Below are positions 5,135 to 6,379 of a stretch of DNA of 6,379 bases, one piece after another. Origin of the DNA: Clostridia bacterium (GTDB taxonomy: Bacteria > Bacillota > Clostridia > Christensenellales > CAG-917); the NCBI GenBank assembly GCA_017507205.1, contig JAFWBH010000068.1:1-6379 (forward strand), read 5' to 3'. Made by a program: the position numbers and the translations under genes. The first letter of the stretch is position 1; every line of letters begins with the position of its first letter. Below the pieces are notes generated by a model. It had not been told where the DNA came from and ran no database searches. It worked only from the letters and a program-made list of their open reading frames with translations.

Positions 5135-5669
5135 AGTCAACGTAGACAATGGTTTCTCTATAGCTCTTGCGAGTTTTCTCTCTGACCTCATCTGTCACTC
5201 TCTTGCCAACTGCAAGTATAAGCTTGACATCCTTTGCCTTCTTTTCATCAATGCCGATAGCCTTGCACACCTCTTTGCCATTGAAAGCACCAAGAATGCA
5301 ACTGCCATATCCAAGGTCTGTTGCTTGATAGGTCATTGATGCAACTGCAATGCCAATGTCGTTTTCAATGAAATCTCTGCTGGTGACAACCTTTGCAAGC
5401 TTGTCCATCACAGATGTGTTGTCTGCAACAATAACAATAAATGCGCCTGCATTGTCAACAAACTTGTTGAAGCCCATAACCTTGATTGCCTCGCAAAGCA
5501 CCTCTTTCTTTTCATATTGGACAACATAAAACTTCCAGGGCTGTGTGTTTTTTGCAGATGGTGACATACAGCCTGCACGAAGAATTGCATCAAGATCATT
5601 GCGCTCAACCATACCACCGGTGTATGCTCTACAGCTTTCTCTTTTGTCAACAAGCTCTCTAAAATTCAT
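5133..5669 (-). CDS. Nitroreductase-family FMN-dependent oxidoreductase
   Basis: This 178-residue protein belongs to the small nitroreductase family: FMN-binding homodimers that use NAD(P)H to reduce nitroaromatics, quinones or other electron-poor compounds. Seen in the sequence: the N-terminal KRESCRAY (9-16; family pattern RRSxRxY, with Arg10, Ser12 and Arg14), PSAKNTQPWKF (37-47), the NDIGIAVASM helix (103-112), GYGSCILGAF (120-129), and the C-terminal basic segment RKSYRETI that closes the FMN phosphate site. Length is typical. The start has GAGG 4 nt upstream. It is the first gene of a two-gene operon with the phosphatase and has its own promoter. The natural substrate cannot be read from the sequence. 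A role in redox stress or detoxification is likely for the family. Confidence 0.93.
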   Translation of the reverse strand: MNFRELVDKRESCRAYTGGMVERNDLDAILRAGCMSPSAKNTQPWKFYVVQYEKKEVLCEAIKVMGFNKFVDNAGAFIVIVADNTSVMDKLAKVVTSRDFIENDIGIAVASMTYQATDLGYGSCILGAFNGKEVCKAIGIDEKKAKDVKLILAVGKRVTDEVREKTRKSYRETIVYVD

Positions 5670-5687
5670 AATTCCTCACTTTTGCCG

Positions 5688-5708
5688 AAGCAATTTAATT
5701 TATTGCTT
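5688..5708. repeat. Inverted repeat AAGCAAT-N7-ATTGCTT at the nitroreductase transcript start
   Basis: Perfect 7-bp arms around TTAATTT begin 2 nt past the -10 box, so the site covers the predicted transcription start. It could be an operator or a 5'-terminal hairpin in the mRNA. Confidence 0.7.
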
Positions 5709-5710
5709 AA

Positions 5711-5740
5711 ATTATAAAATAATTACCTGTTATAAGTCAA
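5711..5740 (-). promoter_or_regulatory. Promoter of the nitroreductase-phosphatase operon
   Basis: On the minus strand TTGACT (5740-5735), an 18-nt spacer and TATAAT (5716-5711) give a strong housekeeping promoter. Transcription should start near 5704, about 35 nt before the ATG. Confidence 0.8.
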
Positions 5741-5811
5741 TGCAAAATTTTATCCGTCAAAATAATTCCACTCAAAATATGGCAATCTGCTGGCAATTTT
5801 GAAATTTGTTA

Positions 5812-5840
5812 TTGACTTAATACTTATTAATAAGTATAAT
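5812..5840 (+). promoter_or_regulatory. Promoter of the THUMP methyltransferase gene
   Basis: TTGACT (5812-5817), a 17-nt spacer and TATAAT (5835-5840) are almost perfect consensus. The first base of the start codon is only 9 nt past the -10 box, so the transcript should begin at or within two bases of the ATG. Confidence 0.85.
5820..5837. promoter_or_regulatory. 18-bp perfect palindrome inside the methyltransferase promoter, possible operator
   Basis: ATACTTATTAATAAGTAT is fully self-complementary and fills the spacer up to the first half of the -10 box. A dimeric repressor bound here would block RNA polymerase. TACTTA...TAAGTA half-sites resemble those of HxlR/YodB-type regulators, but the match is loose and chance palindromes are common in AT-rich DNA. 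Confidence 0.45.
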
Positions 5841-5848
5841 TAACCTGT

Positions 5849-6379
5849 ATGAGCATTTTTGACGGAAAGCTATCAATAGAGGTTTCATCTGCCAGTGGAA
5901 TTGAGGCAGTCACCAAGCGTGAACTGATTTCTCTCGGCTACACCCCCGGTGGTGCAGAAGCAGGCAGGATTCTTTTTGATGGAGATTGGACTGATGTCCT
6001 TCGTGCAAATATGTTTCTGCGCACTGCTGGCAGAGTGCGCATTCTGCTTGGAGAATTTGATGCCGAGGACTTTGACACTCTCTTTGAGAGTGTGGCATCA
6101 ATAAATTGGCAGGATATTCTTCCAAAGGACGCCAAAATCATTGTGACGGCAAAAAGCGTCAAGAGCAAGCTCTTTGCACTGAGCAGTATTCAAAGCATAT
6201 CAAAAAAGGCAATTGTCACAAGGCTTTGCAGTCATTATGGCATAAGCAAGCTTCTTGAGGATGGTGCCGAATATTCAATTGAGGTGGCATTCAACCTCAA
6301 CCACGCCCGTGTCACCCTTGACACATCTGGTGCTGGACTTCACAAGCGTGGCTATCGCACCTGGCTTGGCGAGGCACCC
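5849..6379 (+). CDS. ypsC: THUMP-domain rRNA methyltransferase (YpsC/RlmL family), N-terminal part
   Basis: The first 177 residues are in the window and the frame is open to the edge. They match the N-terminal half of the SAM-dependent 23S rRNA guanine-N2 methyltransferases (RlmL half of E. coli RlmKL, B. subtilis YpsC). Landmarks are SSASGIEAVTKREL (13-26), the THUMP domain with RANMFLRTAGRV (52-63), AKSVKSKL (101-108), SISKKAIVTRL (116-126), and the signature DTSGAGLHKRGYR (158-170), which leads into GEAP. The catalytic Rossmann domain lies outside the window. The THUMP domain binds RNA. The ATG at 5849 leaves about eight residues before the first conserved strand, normal for the family. 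No Shine-Dalgarno site precedes it, and the promoter position implies a leaderless mRNA. The gene diverges from the nitroreductase operon, with 179 bp between the starts. Confidence 0.93.
   Translation, partial: MSIFDGKLSIEVSSASGIEAVTKRELISLGYTPGGAEAGRILFDGDWTDVLRANMFLRTAGRVRILLGEFDAEDFDTLFESVASINWQDILPKDAKIIVTAKSVKSKLFALSSIQSISKKAIVTRLCSHYGISKLLEDGAEYSIEVAFNLNHARVTLDTSGAGLHKRGYRTWLGEAP

Noticed and set aside
5859..6168. Minus-strand frames opposite the methyltransferase (5910-6168)
   Set aside because: They are antisense to a well-recognised THUMP domain and show no domain of their own.

Overview
This is a 6.4 kb piece of a low-to-moderate GC bacterial chromosome. The Shine-Dalgarno sites, a Gram-positive-type lipoprotein signal, strong TTGACT/TATAAT-type promoters and the protein families all suggest Bacillota (Firmicutes), probably a host-associated or anaerobic lineage. 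The lineage is inference; no rRNA or other marker gene is present. The genetic code looks standard: Trp is TGG, and TAA and TAG are used as stops.

Layout. (1) 591 to 1, minus strand: a lipoprotein gene that runs off the left edge and is interrupted by an in-frame TAA 48 codons into the gene. (2) 677-1063: a 387-bp non-coding element with 38-bp imperfect terminal inverted repeats (35/38 identical). It is packed with very small hairpins, looks like a MITE, and sits between the lipoprotein promoter and the 3' end of the next gene. (3) 4112-1080, minus: a 1010-residue MacB/FtsX-type ABC transporter with the ATPase fused to the permease. Its extracytoplasmic domain is very large and contains a Cys/His cluster and a 27-residue tandem repeat. 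(4) 4113-4632: a 520-bp non-coding stretch holding the transporter promoter and a roughly 150-nt leader that may fold, two copies of a 20-bp direct repeat, and the terminator of the next operon. (5) 5669-4633, minus: a two-gene operon of a nitroreductase-family flavoprotein and a low-molecular-weight protein tyrosine phosphatase, 11 bp apart. (6) 5849 to the right edge, plus: the N-terminal 177 codons of a THUMP-domain rRNA methyltransferase (YpsC/RlmL family), divergent from the operon. Its near-consensus promoter lies so close to the start codon that the mRNA should be leaderless.

The genes do not form one obvious pathway. I see no clear new defence or metabolic system. The most noteworthy items are the TIR element with its GCGAAGC mini-hairpins, the recent-looking nonsense mutation in the lipoprotein gene, the palindrome inside the leaderless methyltransferase promoter, an inverted repeat with the same arms in the leaders of two separate transcription units, and the unusual ectodomain of the ABC transporter.
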